Shown here: positions 8,563 to 16,988 of the stretch, piece by piece
Layout: the number at the start of each line of letters is the position of its first letter
Numbering within the stretch: position 1 is the stretch's first letter
Assembly (NCBI GenBank): GCA_009841405.1
Contig: VXLV01000144.1
Coordinates: forward strand, 1-48,200
Direction: 5' to 3'
Source: Chloroflexota bacterium
GTDB taxonomy: Bacteria; Chloroflexota; Anaerolineae; Aggregatilineales; Phototrophicaceae
Length of the DNA stretch: 48,200 nt
The notes under the pieces: model-generated
Seen by the model: the letters and a program-made list of their open reading frames with translations, nothing else
Told to the model about the DNA's origin: nothing
The model's database searches: none
Position numbers and translations under genes: made by a program

Positions 8563-9249
8563 ATGACCGACCTGCTGCAACATCAAATCGACTATTACCG
8601 CGCCCGCGCGCCCGAATACGACGAGTGGTTCTACCGCTTGGGCCGCTACGACCGCGGCGAGGCGCATACCCGGCAATGGGAACTGGAAGCCCAGCAAGTC
8701 CGCGATCAATTGCGCAGCCAGGCGGGCTTCGCGCATATTCTGGAGTTGGCGCCGGGCACCGGTATCTGGACCGGCGAACTCATCCAGATTGGCCGGCGCG
8801 TCACCGCTGTGGACGCTTCGCCCGAGATGATCAACATCAACCGCGCCAAACTCCAATCCGATCGCGTTGAATATCAGCGCGCGGATTTATTCGCCTGGCA
8901 GCCGGAACAGCAATACGACATGGTATTTTTCGGCTTCTGGCTGAGCCACGTGCCGGCCGAGAAATTGACGGCTTTCCTTAACGCGGTCAACGCCGCGCTC
9001 AAACCCGGCGGTCGGCTTTTCATGGTCGATTCGCGCGCGCGCGATCTCGCCACCGCCCACACCGGAGCGGAAGATTTGGGCACAGATCTGCAGAAGCGTG
9101 TGCTGAAAGACGGTCGCCGCTTTGATATCGTCAAGATCTATTACGAGCCGGCGGAGCTCAGCGAAATCCTGCGCGGCCACGGCTTTGCCATTGAGGCGAC
9201 GAGCACGGACAACTTCTTCCTTTACGCTGACGGCGTGAAGGCGACTTAG
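8563..9249 (+). CDS. class I SAM-dependent methyltransferase
   Basis: A 228-residue protein with the standard Rossmann-type methyltransferase core. Motif I is ELAPGTGIWTG (61-71), an acidic residue follows at VDASPEM, and the post-motif region LKPGGRLFMVDS precedes the C-terminal substrate half. The family moves a methyl group from S-adenosylmethionine to a small molecule or macromolecule; the substrate here cannot be named. The acidic N-terminal helix (IDYYRARAPEYDEWF) is common in this bacterial subgroup. The gene ends with a 4-base overlap against the stop of the convergent glycosyltransferase. Confidence 0.88.
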   Translation: MTDLLQHQIDYYRARAPEYDEWFYRLGRYDRGEAHTRQWELEAQQVRDQLRSQAGFAHILELAPGTGIWTGELIQIGRRVTAVDASPEMININRAKLQSDRVEYQRADLFAWQPEQQYDMVFFGFWLSHVPAEKLTAFLNAVNAALKPGGRLFMVDSRARDLATAHTGAEDLGTDLQKRVLKDGRRFDIVKIYYEPAELSEILRGHGFAIEATSTDNFFLYADGVKAT

Positions 9250-10352
9250 TTCAGCGCGCCGCGATAGACTTCGACCACCTGGTCGGCAACGCGCTCCCAG
9301 GTTTGCGTCCGCGCGTACTCGCGCCCGGTCGCGCCCATACGCGCCGCCTTGGCCGGGTCGCTCAGCAGTTCGAGCAGCGCCCGCGGCAGCGCCTCAGTAA
9401 CTTGCGCTTGCGGGATGACCAAGCCGGTCACACCAGCGTCGATAGCATCTGCCACGCCGCAGTTGTCCGTGCCGATCACAGCCGTACCAGCGGCGCTTGC
9501 CTCCAGCACGGACAAGCCGAAGCCCTCGAAGAACCAGCCGTCATTCATCGCCGGCAGCGCGAAGACATCCGCCGCCGCCAGCCAGGCGCGCAGTCGCTCT
9601 GTCTCGACGAAGCCCATAATCCGCACGCAGTCGTCCAGCCCCAGACGCGCGATTGATTCGCGCACACGCCTGGTATAGGCGCTGCCGTCTTGCGGATTGC
9701 CCATGATCAAGCATTGCGCCGCCGGCAGCCGCTCGCGCACAGCGGCCATCGCTTCCACCAACTGCAGCGTGCCTTTGCGCGCTTTAATCTCGCCCAGGGT
9801 GACGACCGTGGGCCCGGTCTTCTCGACCTTTAGCGCCGGGCGCTGCAAGTATGGCGCCGCGTCCAGCCCGTTGTTGATGACGTGGGTATTGGCGCCTGGC
9901 ATCAGCGCTTGCGCCACCCGCGCCGTGTGCCGGCTCACGCAGATCAATTGCGCGCGCTCGAAGGCCCGCCGATAGAGCGGCCCCAGCGGGAAGGGCCTCA
10001 TGCGCGGCAAATTGACATAGCTGCCGTGCGCGGTGACGACCAGCGGTCGCGCGCCCGCCACGGCTGCCGCCAGAATCGCGTAAGGTTCAATCGTGCTGTG
10101 GATGAGGTCGCAGTCGCGGAATATACGGCGTACGCGCGGCGCCCCCCGCATCGCTTTGAGGAAGCTGTGTCGCTCCGGCGGCGCGACCGACGGCAGCCAG
10201 GCATGCGTCTCGAATTCAACCGGCGGGCTGTTGCGCGCGCAGACCACCGTCACGCCGAGGCCGCGCGCCCGCAGTTGCCGAATCAGATTGAGGCTGTAGT
10301 TGGCCCAGCCGTTGCTTGTACTGAGGTCGGAGGTGAGCAGACCGATCCGCAT
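9246..10352 (-). CDS. glycosyltransferase family 4
   Basis: A 368-residue GT-B-fold retaining glycosyltransferase. The N-terminal acceptor domain opens with RIGLLTSDLSTSNGWANYS. The C-terminal nucleotide-sugar domain has the E-x7-E signature within FEGFGLSVLEASAAGTAVIG, plus an upstream TLGEIKARKG phosphate-binding region. The family adds sugars in cell-surface polysaccharide, glycolipid or S-layer glycan synthesis; donor and acceptor are unknown. A small membrane protein gene lies 21 bases upstream on the same strand, suggesting a two-gene operon. The RmlC-like epimerase at 12830 could supply a related sugar nucleotide, but it is in a separate unit. Confidence 0.9.
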   Translation of the reverse strand: MRIGLLTSDLSTSNGWANYSLNLIRQLRARGLGVTVVCARNSPPVEFETHAWLPSVAPPERHSFLKAMRGAPRVRRIFRDCDLIHSTIEPYAILAAAVAGARPLVVTAHGSYVNLPRMRPFPLGPLYRRAFERAQLICVSRHTARVAQALMPGANTHVINNGLDAAPYLQRPALKVEKTGPTVVTLGEIKARKGTLQLVEAMAAVRERLPAAQCLIMGNPQDGSAYTRRVRESIARLGLDDCVRIMGFVETERLRAWLAAADVFALPAMNDGWFFEGFGLSVLEASAAGTAVIGTDNCGVADAIDAGVTGLVIPQAQVTEALPRALLELLSDPAKAARMGATGREYARTQTWERVADQVVEVYRGALN

Positions 10353-10373
10353 GCGCCGGAGCTTGCGCGGGGC

Positions 10374-10565
10374 TTAGCTGTCGCTGTCTTCGGAAGGGGC
10401 TTGGGATTGCTCGCGCGCCGCCAGCCGCGCCCGCCATGCCAAGACCGCTGAGGAGTCGTCCGCGGCGACTTCGCTATGGAAATCCTCCATCGTGCCGATG
10501 CGCATCACCGCTAGCAGCAGCGCGATATTCAACAAGATAATCACAGCCATCACCGCTATCGCCAT
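10374..10565 (-). CDS. small single-pass membrane protein
   Basis: A 63-residue protein with one N-terminal hydrophobic helix (about 2-21: MAIAVMAVIILLNIALLLAV) and a hydrophilic acidic tail. It has a very good ribosome site, GGGAGGACGGCA directly before the ATG, which argues that it is a real gene despite its size. It lies 21 bases upstream of the GT4 gene and is probably co-transcribed. I recognise no family; it could be a small accessory or scaffold protein for the glycosyltransferase at the membrane, which is speculation. Confidence 0.65.
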   Translation of the reverse strand: MAIAVMAVIILLNIALLLAVMRIGTMEDFHSEVAADDSSAVLAWRARLAAREQSQAPSEDSDS

Positions 10566-10970
10566 TGCCGTCCTCCCCAGCAGAAGTGTTCACTCCCAAA
10601 CAATTATCGCCGACGATCCGCCGGAGGTCTAGGCGACTTTGCGCCGTTTCCTCCGTGCTCTCAGCAAGTGCAAGTAAGTCGTGGAAAAAATCAACCACAG
10701 AGACCACAGAGACCACAGAGATATTGATGTAGGGGCGAGCCTTGGCTCGCCCACCGTTCAGGCTAAGTCGTGTGGGCGACCTGATAGGTCGCCCCTACGG
10801 CCGTCTTCAGGTTTCGTATCTCTTTCCTGGCACTACTTCTGGTAAATTTGCTCGCTAGGAACTGTCCTAACAGCTCGACTTCGCTCGACAATTGGCGGCA
10901 TTGAACCGAGCCGTGACAGCCACTATCATCAGCGGACAATCTGAATCCGCCCACGCGAAAGGCATCAGCC
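10566..10970. other. 405-base intergenic region with repeats
   Basis: The gap between two divergent units contains a CACAGAG array and two GGGCGA hairpins (10694-10794), and the AAAGG at 10958-10962 that probably serves the GTG start at 10971. I see no gene and no RNA structure other than the hairpins. Confidence 0.6.
10694..10794. repeat. composite repeat: CACAGAG array plus two GGGCGA hairpins
   Basis: Three ACCACAGAG units (10694-10720) are followed by GGGCGAGCC-TT-GGCTCGCCC (10733-10752) and GGGCGACC-N5-GGTCGCCC (10774-10794). Read on the minus strand this has the same order as the composites at 7082, 13402 and 14591: hairpin, CTCTGTG array, GTGGTT end. Confidence 0.85.
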
Positions 10971-12806
10971 GTGCTCAACCCGCCCGATCTCAGCGCAGAC
11001 GCGCCCTGGAAAATACGCTTCCGGGCGCCCGCTATCGCCGGATCATCGCGCGCAGCGCAGAACCCGGCGCGGGGTCTGGTCGCCAGCAACAAAGACGGCG
11101 TCTACCAACTTTACGCTTGGGACACAAGAACCGATTGCCTTACTCAGTTGACTCATGATCGCGCCGGCGTCCCTCACGGCTCGATTTCCGCCGATGGCGA
11201 ATATGTCTATTACTTGCGCGACCAAGATGGCGATGAAATCGGCCACTATGTGCGCTTGCCCTTCACCGGCGGAGAAACGCAGGACATCACGCCCAATCTG
11301 CCTGCCTACGCCTCGTTCGATATAGACGAGTGCGTTTCGGGCCAGGCGATCGGTTTCACCGCGGCCGATGACGCTGGGTTCCACATATATCTCTATTCGC
11401 TCGAAGACATGTTGGCGCCGGTCTTTTCCTTGACCAAGCACGCAATGTCCATGGGGCCCTATATGTCACACGATGCCGAGATCGCCGTCATCGCCTCGAC
11501 TGAGAAAACCGGCGTGGCCGAATATGCCCTGGAAGCCTACGATGTCAAGAGCGGCGCGCTGATCGCCGAGCTCTGGGACGGCGCGGGCAGCGGGACCGCT
11601 GTCGGCGGCTTTTCGCCCTTGCCGGGCGACATGCGATTTGCTGGCTCGTCCAGCGCCGGCGGCTACCACCGTCCTTTCATCTGGCATCCGGTCAGCGGTG
11701 AGCGCCACAATATCGAATCCGAGCTTTTCCGCGGCGATGTCAAAGTCTGGCATTGGTCGCCGGACGCTCAACGACTGCTGCTGCGTCAAGTCCATCATGC
11801 CCGGCATACGCTCTTCGTCTACGACCTGTCCGAACATCGCGCCCGCAAGCTTGATACGCCGCCCGGTGTATTTTCGCCCGGCAGTGGCTTCCTCGAAAAT
11901 GACAGACTGCAAGTGCATCTCACCGACTCAACCGCGCCGACGCGCCTGCTCGAATTGGATGCCAACAGCGGCCGTGTACTACGCACGGTAATCGACCTCG
12001 GCGTCGATGTGCCGGCCGGCAGCCCCTGGCGCTCGGTCAGCTTTCCATCCAGCGGCGGCGCGGAGATCCAAGCCTGGCTGGCGACGCCGCCGGGCGACGG
12101 CCCATTCCCGACGATCGTGCATACACATGGCGGGCCGACCGCCGTGCAGACCAACATGTGGAAACCGGACGCCCAAGCCTGGCTCGATCATGGCTTCGCC
12201 TTCTTCAGCCTGAATTACCGCGGCTCGACCACCTTCGGTTACGAATTCCAGCACGCGATTGACGGCAACCTGGGCGACCTGGAGGTGGATGACATCGCCG
12301 CTGGCGTCAGCTGGCTGCTGGAAAGCGGCATTGCCGAGCCCGGCGCGCTGCTCAAAACCGGCACATCCTACGGCGGCTACCTGACCCTGCAAGCACTGGG
12401 GCGGCGGCCGGAACTCTTCGCCGGCGGCATGGCCATCGTCGCCATCGCCGACTGGACGCTGATGTATGAAGACCAGGCCGGCACCTTGCGCGGCTACCAG
12501 CGCAGCATGTTCGGCGGAACGCCCGCGGAAAAACCGGAAGCGCATCGTAAGGCGTCGCCGATCACCTACGCTGCCGACATCCAGGCGCCTATCCTGGTGC
12601 TGCAAGGCGAAAACGATACGCGCTGCCCGGCGCGTCAGATGCGCGTCTACGAGAAGCGGCTTAACGAGCTGGGCAAGTCTATTGAGATCTACTGGTTCGA
12701 TGCCGGCCACGGGTCGCTTGAGGTCGCCGAGCAGATCAAGCACCAGGAGTTGATGCTGGAGTTTGCATACAGTCAGATCAACAGTTCTGTAGCGGCATTT
12801 CGTTGA
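10971..12806 (+). CDS. S9 family serine peptidase (prolyl oligopeptidase / acylaminoacyl peptidase type)
   Basis: A 611-residue two-domain peptidase. The first about 370 residues form a beta-propeller-like region with repeated YxLRDxDGDE- and FSPGSG-type blades. The rest is an alpha/beta hydrolase with catalytic Ser466 (GTSYGGY), Asp549 (GENDTRC) and His580 (AGHGS), and the oxyanion HTHGGPT upstream. Family members cut short peptides at proline or remove N-acyl amino acids; the propeller restricts access to small substrates. No signal peptide is seen, so it is probably cytoplasmic. The GTG start is supported by AAAGG 8 bases before it and by the absence of ATG nearby. The epimerase gene begins 23 bases after the stop. 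Confidence 0.92.
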   Translation: MLNPPDLSADAPWKIRFRAPAIAGSSRAAQNPARGLVASNKDGVYQLYAWDTRTDCLTQLTHDRAGVPHGSISADGEYVYYLRDQDGDEIGHYVRLPFTGGETQDITPNLPAYASFDIDECVSGQAIGFTAADDAGFHIYLYSLEDMLAPVFSLTKHAMSMGPYMSHDAEIAVIASTEKTGVAEYALEAYDVKSGALIAELWDGAGSGTAVGGFSPLPGDMRFAGSSSAGGYHRPFIWHPVSGERHNIESELFRGDVKVWHWSPDAQRLLLRQVHHARHTLFVYDLSEHRARKLDTPPGVFSPGSGFLENDRLQVHLTDSTAPTRLLELDANSGRVLRTVIDLGVDVPAGSPWRSVSFPSSGGAEIQAWLATPPGDGPFPTIVHTHGGPTAVQTNMWKPDAQAWLDHGFAFFSLNYRGSTTFGYEFQHAIDGNLGDLEVDDIAAGVSWLLESGIAEPGALLKTGTSYGGYLTLQALGRRPELFAGGMAIVAIADWTLMYEDQAGTLRGYQRSMFGGTPAEKPEAHRKASPITYAADIQAPILVLQGENDTRCPARQMRVYEKRLNELGKSIEIYWFDAGHGSLEVAEQIKHQELMLEFAYSQINSSVAAFR

Positions 12807-12829
12807 TACGCCCGCAGGAGCACTTGGAC

Positions 12830-13378
12830 ATGAACCCCTCCCCAGCCAAGCCATTCGACCCCATCGCCGGCGTCATGACCGTGCCCCTCTACGCCTTCGG
12901 CGACGAGCGCGGCCGCTTCATGGAGACCTTCCGCGCCGAGTGGTTCCCGCAAGCCAACTGGCAGCGCCTGCAGAGCAACCGCAGCGACAGCCGCGCCGGC
13001 GTCTTGCGCGGCTTGCATTATCACTTCAAGCAAGTCGACTATTGGTGCGCGCTCAGCGGCAGCATCCGCGTCGGCCTGGTTGACCTGCGCCGCTCCTCGC
13101 CGACCTACCTGGCGTCCGCGACCATCGATATGGGCGAGGACAATCCGCTCGGGCTATTCATCCCCGAGGGCGTGGCGCACGGCTTCGCGGCGCTGACCGA
13201 CTGCACGCTGATCTATATCGTGAACAATTACTACGACGGCGGCGCAGACGAATACGGCATCGCCTGGAACGACCCGCAGGCCAAAATCGACTGGGCGCTG
13301 GCGAATCCGGCGCTCTCCCAGCGCGACCTGGAGAATCCCCTCATCGCCGACATTCCGCCCGCCGCGCAACCGCAATAG
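12830..13378 (+). CDS. dTDP-4-dehydrorhamnose 3,5-epimerase (RmlC) family protein
   Basis: A 182-residue cupin of the RmlC family, which epimerises 4-keto-6-deoxy sugar nucleotides. The signature RGLHYH (60-65) holds the catalytic-base histidine region, D85 (VDLRRSSPTY) follows, and the product-side loop is IPEGVAHGF. ATG 12830 is chosen because AGGAG lies 8 bases upstream, whereas an in-frame TTG at 12803 would overlap the peptidase stop. No rmlA, rmlB or rmlD accompany it, so the exact sugar is open and a related cupin epimerase role is possible. It is probably co-transcribed with the S9 peptidase, with which it has no obvious biochemical link. Confidence 0.88.
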   Translation: MNPSPAKPFDPIAGVMTVPLYAFGDERGRFMETFRAEWFPQANWQRLQSNRSDSRAGVLRGLHYHFKQVDYWCALSGSIRVGLVDLRRSSPTYLASATIDMGEDNPLGLFIPEGVAHGFAALTDCTLIYIVNNYYDGGADEYGIAWNDPQAKIDWALANPALSQRDLENPLIADIPPAAQPQ

Positions 13379-13401
13379 CCGCGCTCGCGGGGCCATTGTA
13401 G

Positions 13402-13451
13402 GGGCGACCTATCAGGTCGCCCTCTCTGTGCTCTCTGTGTTCACTGTGGTT
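13402..13451. repeat. composite repeat: GGGCGA hairpin plus CTCTGTG array
   Basis: GGGCGACC-N5-GGTCGCCC (13402-13422) is followed directly by CTCTGTG units and TGTGGTTAA (13423-13451). It lies between the convergent epimerase and SnoaL-like genes, where a hairpin could act as a bidirectional terminator. Confidence 0.85.
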
Positions 13452-13471
13452 AATCAACTGGGGCGAAGCCC

Positions 13472-14497
13472 TTAAACCTGCATCCGCCCGTGCCGCGCTA
13501 CGGTCAGTTCGCGCATCCGCTCGAAGACATCCACGCCCAATTGCGCATAGACGTGCAGCAGATCGACCAGCACCCAATTCTCGCGGATTTGCCCGTTCTC
13601 GCAGCGCCAGAAATCGAGGCTGCGCATCGTGATCGCTTGATCCGCCGCGGCGATGCCGAGCCAGCCGTCCCCGCTGATTGTCATCTTCATGCCAGGCCAG
13701 CCGGTGAAGCCGACATAATCGCCGTCGCCGAAGAAGATGCCTGTGCCCACAAAGGCGTCGCGGTCAGGCATGGCTTTCAAAAAGGGAATCTGATGCCAAT
13801 TGCGGAAGCCAGAAACCCGCCGCATTGAGCCGATGCCCGCCGGTCCATACCACAGCATTTTGGGATGCCAGTATTTGTCCAGCTCCATCGCCTCCACGCT
13901 GATTTCGTTGCGCTTCAGGGACACTAGCATCGCCCGCACCCAGTCCAGGCTCGTTTCGGATCTCGCCTCGTCGTAGGCGGCGGTGATGATGCCGTCGTTC
14001 GTCGCCGGTCCCGGGACAATCGACCATTCCGGCGCCAGGCTCGGCGACATCGGCCAGGCGCGCGCCTGCATCATCACTTGCGGAATATCCCAGAGCGCTT
14101 GCATTTCAACGATCTGCCCGTCTTCATAGCGAAAGAACTCGTGATAGCGCATCGCCATCAAGTGCCGGGTGGGCGGAATATCCAGCCAGGGGCGCTCGAA
14201 GACGCCTGTATAGTGCCCGCAGCAGCCGACCCAGTCTTGCCCCTGCGTCTCCCCTGCCATGACGATGAAGTCGCGGCGCTCCAGATCCGGCACTGCCCGC
14301 AGCAGCGGCGCATAGGCCCGCTCGTACAAGCCGGCGACGCCATCCAGCGTCTCGAGGGGATTCGCAATTTGCACCAGGCAATCGGGCGCGAAGATCTCCG
14401 CCAGCTGCCCGCGCAGCCGTTTGGCGTCGCAGTCATAGAGCGCCGCCCGCAATTGCCCGATTCGCTCTTTGTTTTGGTTGTGTATCGAAACGCTCAT
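13472..14497 (-). CDS. two-domain SnoaL-like (NTF2-fold) protein, paralogue 1
   Basis: A 341-residue protein made of two NTF2-fold units of the SnoaL/ester-cyclase type. The N-terminal unit (about 1-155) ends in DGQIVEMQALWDIPQVMMQA. The C-terminal unit (about 210-335) has WYGPAGIGSMRRVSGF, AMPDRD and the conserved pattern E-x-W-x3-D-x6-Q-[LM]-G-[VL]-D. SnoaL enzymes catalyse aldol cyclisation of polyketide esters, but most environmental members are uncharacterised and act on unknown small molecules. The start is supported by GAAAGG upstream of the ATG. It shares many motifs with the next gene (14663-15775), so the two are clear duplicates. Confidence 0.85.
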   Translation of the reverse strand: MSVSIHNQNKERIGQLRAALYDCDAKRLRGQLAEIFAPDCLVQIANPLETLDGVAGLYERAYAPLLRAVPDLERRDFIVMAGETQGQDWVGCCGHYTGVFERPWLDIPPTRHLMAMRYHEFFRYEDGQIVEMQALWDIPQVMMQARAWPMSPSLAPEWSIVPGPATNDGIITAAYDEARSETSLDWVRAMLVSLKRNEISVEAMELDKYWHPKMLWYGPAGIGSMRRVSGFRNWHQIPFLKAMPDRDAFVGTGIFFGDGDYVGFTGWPGMKMTISGDGWLGIAAADQAITMRSLDFWRCENGQIRENWVLVDLLHVYAQLGVDVFERMRELTVARHGRMQV

Positions 14498-14550
14498 ATT
14501 CTGCCTTTCAGGATCTGTTCCATTCGCCTGATTCCAGTCAGACGGTGTAG

Positions 14551-14662
14551 GGGCGACCTATCAGGTCGCCCGTAACTGTCTGTTTTGTGGGGGCGAGCCA
14601 CTGGCTCGCCCCTACAGTCGTCGCGTTAGGAGTCAGGCGGTTTCTCTGTGCCTCTGTGGCCA
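14551..14662. repeat. two GGGCGA hairpins and a CTCTGTG unit
   Basis: GGGCGACC-N5-GGTCGCCC at 14551-14571, GGGCGAGCC-N3-GGCTCGCCC at 14591-14611, then TTTCTCTGTGCCTCTGTGG at 14641-14659. This fills the space between two SnoaL-like genes, right up to the stop of the upstream one. Confidence 0.85.
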
Positions 14663-15775
14663 TCAATCCCGCACCAGCCACTCGCTCGCGCTTAGCGCGC
14701 CTTGCTGCCGGAACTGGTGGCGCATGCGCCCGAATACATCCACGCCCATTTGCAGCAGCACATGCGGCACATCAATCGGCACCCAATTTTCCACGATCGT
14801 CTTTTCATCGCAGCGGTAGAAATCCATGACCCGCATCTTGACGCGCTTGCCCGTCGCCGGCACGCCGAAAAGCTCGCCGCCCGTATGCGTCGCCCGCAAG
14901 TAGCCCCAGCCGCCCGTGACCGCGTAATGCCCGTCGCCGATTCGGATGAAATGCCCTTGCGCCGAGCCGCCGCGGTCGGGAAACGCCGTCAGGAAGGGGA
15001 TCTGATGATAGTCTTCAAAGCCCTTCAAGCCGCGCGTGCTGCCGATGCCCGCCGGTCCATACCACATGAAATGCTCGTGCCAGTGTTTCGCCTGCTCCAT
15101 CTCATCCAGCACTGCGCGCGTTGGCGGCGCGCCGCTGTAGTAGCCCAACGCGGCATGCATCTTCAAGATCGTCTCGATGGTCCAGCGCGAGCGCGCTTCG
15201 TCCTGCGGCGTCAGGATCACGCCGTCCAGCGTGCGCGGCGGCAGCCAGCGCATCTCCCGCCCCAAACTCGGCGCTATCGGCCAAAACCCGGCCTGGCGCA
15301 TCAGATCCAGGAAATCGAGGAAGAGATAACTCTCGGCGATTTGACCGTCGCGCAGTTCGTGCCCCTCGCAATAGCGCAGGCAAACGGCGCCGCGCGTGGC
15401 CGGGATGCCCAGCAAGTCGCGCTCGAAGCTGCCCAGATAGTGCCCCATGCAGGCGATCCAGTCGGCATCGCGATAGCGCCCGCCGGCCACGAAATGCTCG
15501 CGGCGTTCCATATCCGGCAGCGCCCGCCGCAGTGGCAGCCACAGTTGCTCCAGCCCGGCTTGTATCCCGCGCAGCTCGTTGATGGGGTGGGTCACGTTCA
15601 GAGCGATATTCGCCGTCAGGCCGTCGCGGGCTATCTCCGGCAGTCGCTCCACCGGCGCCTCCGCCAATCCGCGCATGATCGCCATGACGCGGCGTTTGTT
15701 GGCGATATTCCGCGCCTGGTCAACCGGGCTGTATTCGAATGTCGACGTAAAGTACTTGTCGTCGGTTACCGTCAT
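14663..15775 (-). CDS. two-domain SnoaL-like (NTF2-fold) protein, paralogue 2
   Basis: A 370-residue protein with the same architecture as paralogue 1. The N-terminal unit ends in DGQIAESYLFLDFLDLMRQA. The C-terminal unit contains WYGPAGIGSTRGLKGF, AFPDR, PATGKRVKMRVMD and E-N-W-x3-D-x6-Q-M-G-V-D. The conserved WYGPAGIGS segment and paired PD motifs are shared with paralogue 1, marking a tandem duplication. No signal peptide or membrane segment is present. The substrate is unknown; the clustered arrangement beside a racemase and an amine oxidase suggests a catabolic or detoxifying role, as inference only. Confidence 0.85.
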   Translation of the reverse strand: MTVTDDKYFTSTFEYSPVDQARNIANKRRVMAIMRGLAEAPVERLPEIARDGLTANIALNVTHPINELRGIQAGLEQLWLPLRRALPDMERREHFVAGGRYRDADWIACMGHYLGSFERDLLGIPATRGAVCLRYCEGHELRDGQIAESYLFLDFLDLMRQAGFWPIAPSLGREMRWLPPRTLDGVILTPQDEARSRWTIETILKMHAALGYYSGAPPTRAVLDEMEQAKHWHEHFMWYGPAGIGSTRGLKGFEDYHQIPFLTAFPDRGGSAQGHFIRIGDGHYAVTGGWGYLRATHTGGELFGVPATGKRVKMRVMDFYRCDEKTIVENWVPIDVPHVLLQMGVDVFGRMRHQFRQQGALSASEWLVRD

Positions 15776-15813
15776 AAAGCGTCGTCAATCCTTCGCTCAG
15801 TGCGAAATTGTAG

Positions 15814-15834
15814 GGGCGAGCGATCGGCTCGCCC
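15814..15834. repeat. GGGCGA hairpin repeat
   Basis: GGGCGAGC-GATC-GGCTCGCCC, nearly perfect, in the gap between SnoaL-like paralogues 2 and 3. Confidence 0.8.
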
Positions 15835-15869
15835 GCAACTGTGTGTTGCTGATGGCGACCTTTAGTCGC

Positions 15870-16988
15870 TTACGCGACAACCTGCTTGAGCAAAACGAAT
15901 TCGTCAAACACAGTCGACTCGCTTGCGATGAGGCCGTCCTTGATCACATGATGACTGAACCCCATCAGCCGCATGGGATTGCCTGTCGGCTCGCCATAGA
16001 TGCCGTAACCGGTGTGCGTCCCGCGCATCGACCAGCGCGTCGCCACGCGGTAACCTGCGCTTTCATTCCCGACATGACAGACATGATCGACATGATGCGA
16101 CAGATCCGGGAAGGGCGAAAGCAGCGACAGCACATAGGTCTGAAAGTCGCCAATGCCCTTAAACGCGCGCCCCGACGGCCCGTCAAAGACGAAGTTCTCG
16201 TGATAATACTCGCGCGCCTTGTTCAGCAGCTTCCAGTTCCAGATCTCGTGCATCATCCGCATGACAAAGTCTTCGGGGTCGAATCGCTCGGATTGCGATT
16301 CGGGCCAGGGCTCCGGCGGCAGCTGGCCGATCCGGTGGTCGATATCGCCGGCGATCCGCAATTGCAGGTCGCTGTCCTTTTCTTTGGCTGCCATCTCCTT
16401 CGCCGTCTGCAGCGGATCCAGCCCCATCTGCATGATCAGCGTCAATTCATCGCGCGAAATCCATTCTTCCACCATCATATTCTGGACACAGACGCAATCG
16501 GCGATGGCGCGATAGCTGACGCGTTTTCCGGTGGGCGGGCCGTAAGCCGTCCAGCCACGATTGGTGCCCTCATGGCGTAGCCGATGCGATGTATAGAAGC
16601 CATCGACATTGTTGCCGGTCCAGATCACTTCTTCGCCAAACAGACGGCGATCGGGGAAGGCGGCCTGGGATTCGATCGTCGCCTCGATGACCGCCTCACG
16701 CCCGAATTTCAAGCCACTGGCGGTATGCATTCGTATCGTATTGGCGTAGTAATCGTAGAGTTTGCCGATGCCGTGCTCTTCCCAAATTTCATGCGTGACG
16801 CCGATGATATAGTCGACGATGTTCTTGTAGCGCGGATTGTAGCCCTCCATCGGCTGCGTCAGTTCGCTGTCCGCGTCATCCATAAATTGAATGTCAACGT
16901 GCTTCGGCATCGTGATCCGCGACTTTTCGTCGCCGACATTCGCGGCCGATAGCTGCAAATCTTTGCTTTTCCTTTTGTCTTCCGCCAT
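15870..16988 (-). CDS. two-domain SnoaL-like protein, paralogue 3 with swapped domain order
   Basis: A 372-residue NTF2-fold protein from ATG 16988; in-frame starts continue up to 17093, but GGTGA lies just before 16988 and the extra N-terminus looks non-coding. The first unit ends with PPTGKRVSYRA and E-E-W-x3-D-x6-Q-M-G-L-D, the motif that ends the second unit of paralogues 1 and 2. The second unit (YYHENFVFDGPSGRAFKG onwards) ends in DGLIASESTVFDEFVLLKQ, resembling the first unit of the others. So the two domain types appear in reverse order. The N-terminal 40 residues are charged and probably flexible. Function is unknown; it forms a same-strand cluster with paralogues 1 and 2. Confidence 0.82.
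   Translation of the reverse strand: MAEDKRKSKDLQLSAANVGDEKSRITMPKHVDIQFMDDADSELTQPMEGYNPRYKNIVDYIIGVTHEIWEEHGIGKLYDYYANTIRMHTASGLKFGREAVIEATIESQAAFPDRRLFGEEVIWTGNNVDGFYTSHRLRHEGTNRGWTAYGPPTGKRVSYRAIADCVCVQNMMVEEWISRDELTLIMQMGLDPLQTAKEMAAKEKDSDLQLRIAGDIDHRIGQLPPEPWPESQSERFDPEDFVMRMMHEIWNWKLLNKAREYYHENFVFDGPSGRAFKGIGDFQTYVLSLLSPFPDLSHHVDHVCHVGNESAGYRVATRWSMRGTHTGYGIYGEPTGNPMRLMGFSHHVIKDGLIASESTVFDEFVLLKQVVA

Noticed and set aside
10694..10794. CRISPR array
   Set aside because: The repeats are short, imperfect and adjacent, with no regular unique spacers and no cas genes in the window.
12830..13378. complete rhamnose pathway
   Set aside because: Only an RmlC-type epimerase is found; no rmlA, rmlB or rmlD in the window, so no pathway was claimed.
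14702..15865. 387-codon open frame on the plus strand
   Set aside because: Antisense to SnoaL-like paralogue 2, which has conserved domain motifs; no recognisable protein on this strand.
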